From: Piper betle
Lineage: Eukaryota > Streptophyta > Magnoliopsida > Piperales > Piperaceae
Reading direction: 5' to 3'
NCBI GenBank assembly: GCA_033002965.1
Contig: JAURVB010010412.1
Location: forward strand, 1 to 64,000
DNA: 64,000 bases
The first letter of the stretch is position 1, and every line of letters begins with the position of its first letter. Under the pieces are notes generated by a model. It searched no databases and had not been told where the DNA came from. It worked only from the letters and a program-made list of their open reading frames with translations. A program made the translations under genes and the position numbers. This document shows positions 63,901-64,000 of this stretch, piece by piece.

Positions 63901-64000
63901 CAGCAAAATCAGTAACATAAATGGAGGCGAATCATTATTTCCACCTCTAAATGGAATGATAAACATGAAAACCCTGTGAGTATTAAATGAGTTTTCTTAT
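60981..64000 (+). CDS. LRR-VIII receptor-like kinase, 5' part (continues beyond window)
   Basis: Plasma-membrane receptor kinase of the RKF1/LIK1/At1g53430 type (LRR plus malectin plus kinase). Exon 1 (60981-61074) encodes a signal peptide (MRSFLDMAFSVLTMLCIV). Exon 2 (61371-61542) has the N-terminal cap WNFSVDPCSGDQGW. Eight following exons are each exactly 72 nt, all in the same phase, one leucine-rich repeat each: 62152-62223, 62318-62389, 62476-62547, 62619-62690, 62815-62886, 63018-63089, 63163-63234 and 63904-63975. Repeat text such as LSGPIPGELFSISSLEEL and NNFTGELPKEIGDLKNLEDL fits the family. The last exons match SDxNG(x)ESLFPPLNGM(I)NMKTL. Malectin and kinase parts lie past 64000. 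No break is seen. Confidence 0.92.
61095..61359. repeat. 133-bp tandem duplication in LRR kinase intron 1
   Basis: Units starting near 61095 and 61228 share TTTCACTTAAAATTTCTC and CGATGTGTACCTAGTAGTTT-type sequence, with a few substitutions. The second unit ends just before the exon 2 acceptor, so the acceptor-side tract exists in near-duplicate. Confidence 0.88.
61900..61924. repeat. short perfect inverted repeat
   Basis: Arms CATGGATCTTA and TAAGATCCATG are separated by three bases in intron 2 of the LRR kinase. They could form a hairpin; no function is claimed. Confidence 0.7.

Overview
The window is nuclear DNA of a flowering plant. Reasons: spliced genes with GT..AG introns, plant-only families (subfamily II ethylene receptor, GIL1/DUF641, OVATE, class A4 heat-shock factor, IDM2/3-like HSP20), AT-rich intergenic DNA, and Ty1-copia and chromovirus-type LTR remnants. 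Some coding exons (GIL1-like, OVATE, parvulin exon 1) are very GC-rich and others (HSF, MCM6, LRR kinase) are not. That mix would suit a non-grass monocot or another early-diverging lineage, but the species cannot be named from the sequence.

Layout. 0.2-3.8 kb: ETR2/EIN4-type ethylene receptor (+), with three single-base frame breaks. 4.9-7.2 kb: a small UBTD-type protein gene of four short exons (-). 8.2-10.5 kb: Pin1-type parvulin (-), with a MITE in its intron. 10.7-15.8 kb: AT-rich intergenic DNA. 16.8-18.2 kb: GIL1/DUF641 gene (+), with one break at a poly-G run. 20.8-21.8 kb: single-exon OVATE family gene (-). 24.5-27.65 kb: a 3.15 kb solo LTR with a 5-bp target duplication, inserted beside a broken peptide-gene remnant. 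29.6 kb: an intact secreted-peptide gene with an IDA/PIP-like motif. 31.6-33.0 kb: HSFA4 (+). 33.5-36.6 kb: an unprocessed MCM6 pseudogene and a UDP-glycosyltransferase fragment. 37.2-39.9 kb: a truncated copia element (-). 41.1-43.2 kb: a three-exon gene of unknown function with a likely organelle-targeting N-terminus (+). 44.6-45.8 kb: IDM2/IDM3-like alpha-crystallin gene (+). 46.4-51.9 kb: an SCP1-like phosphatase pseudogene split by a second, nearly full-length copia element. 53.8-55.5 kb: RNA polymerase I subunit RPA12 (-, five exons). 57.3-59.1 kb: a second copy of the phosphatase-pseudogene segment. 61.0 kb to the window end: 5' part of an LRR-VIII receptor kinase (+), with one 72-nt exon per leucine-rich repeat.

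The genes form no operon or pathway cluster. The structure of most interest is in the accessory parts: a pair of related short-peptide loci, one intact and one broken next to a solo LTR; a segmental duplication carrying a decayed phosphatase gene, one copy of it split by a copia insertion; and several clean single-base frame breaks. Those breaks are either recent gene loss or uncorrected long-read assembly errors. Exon limits were set by eye from splice consensus, reading frame and family similarity. No database search was run.
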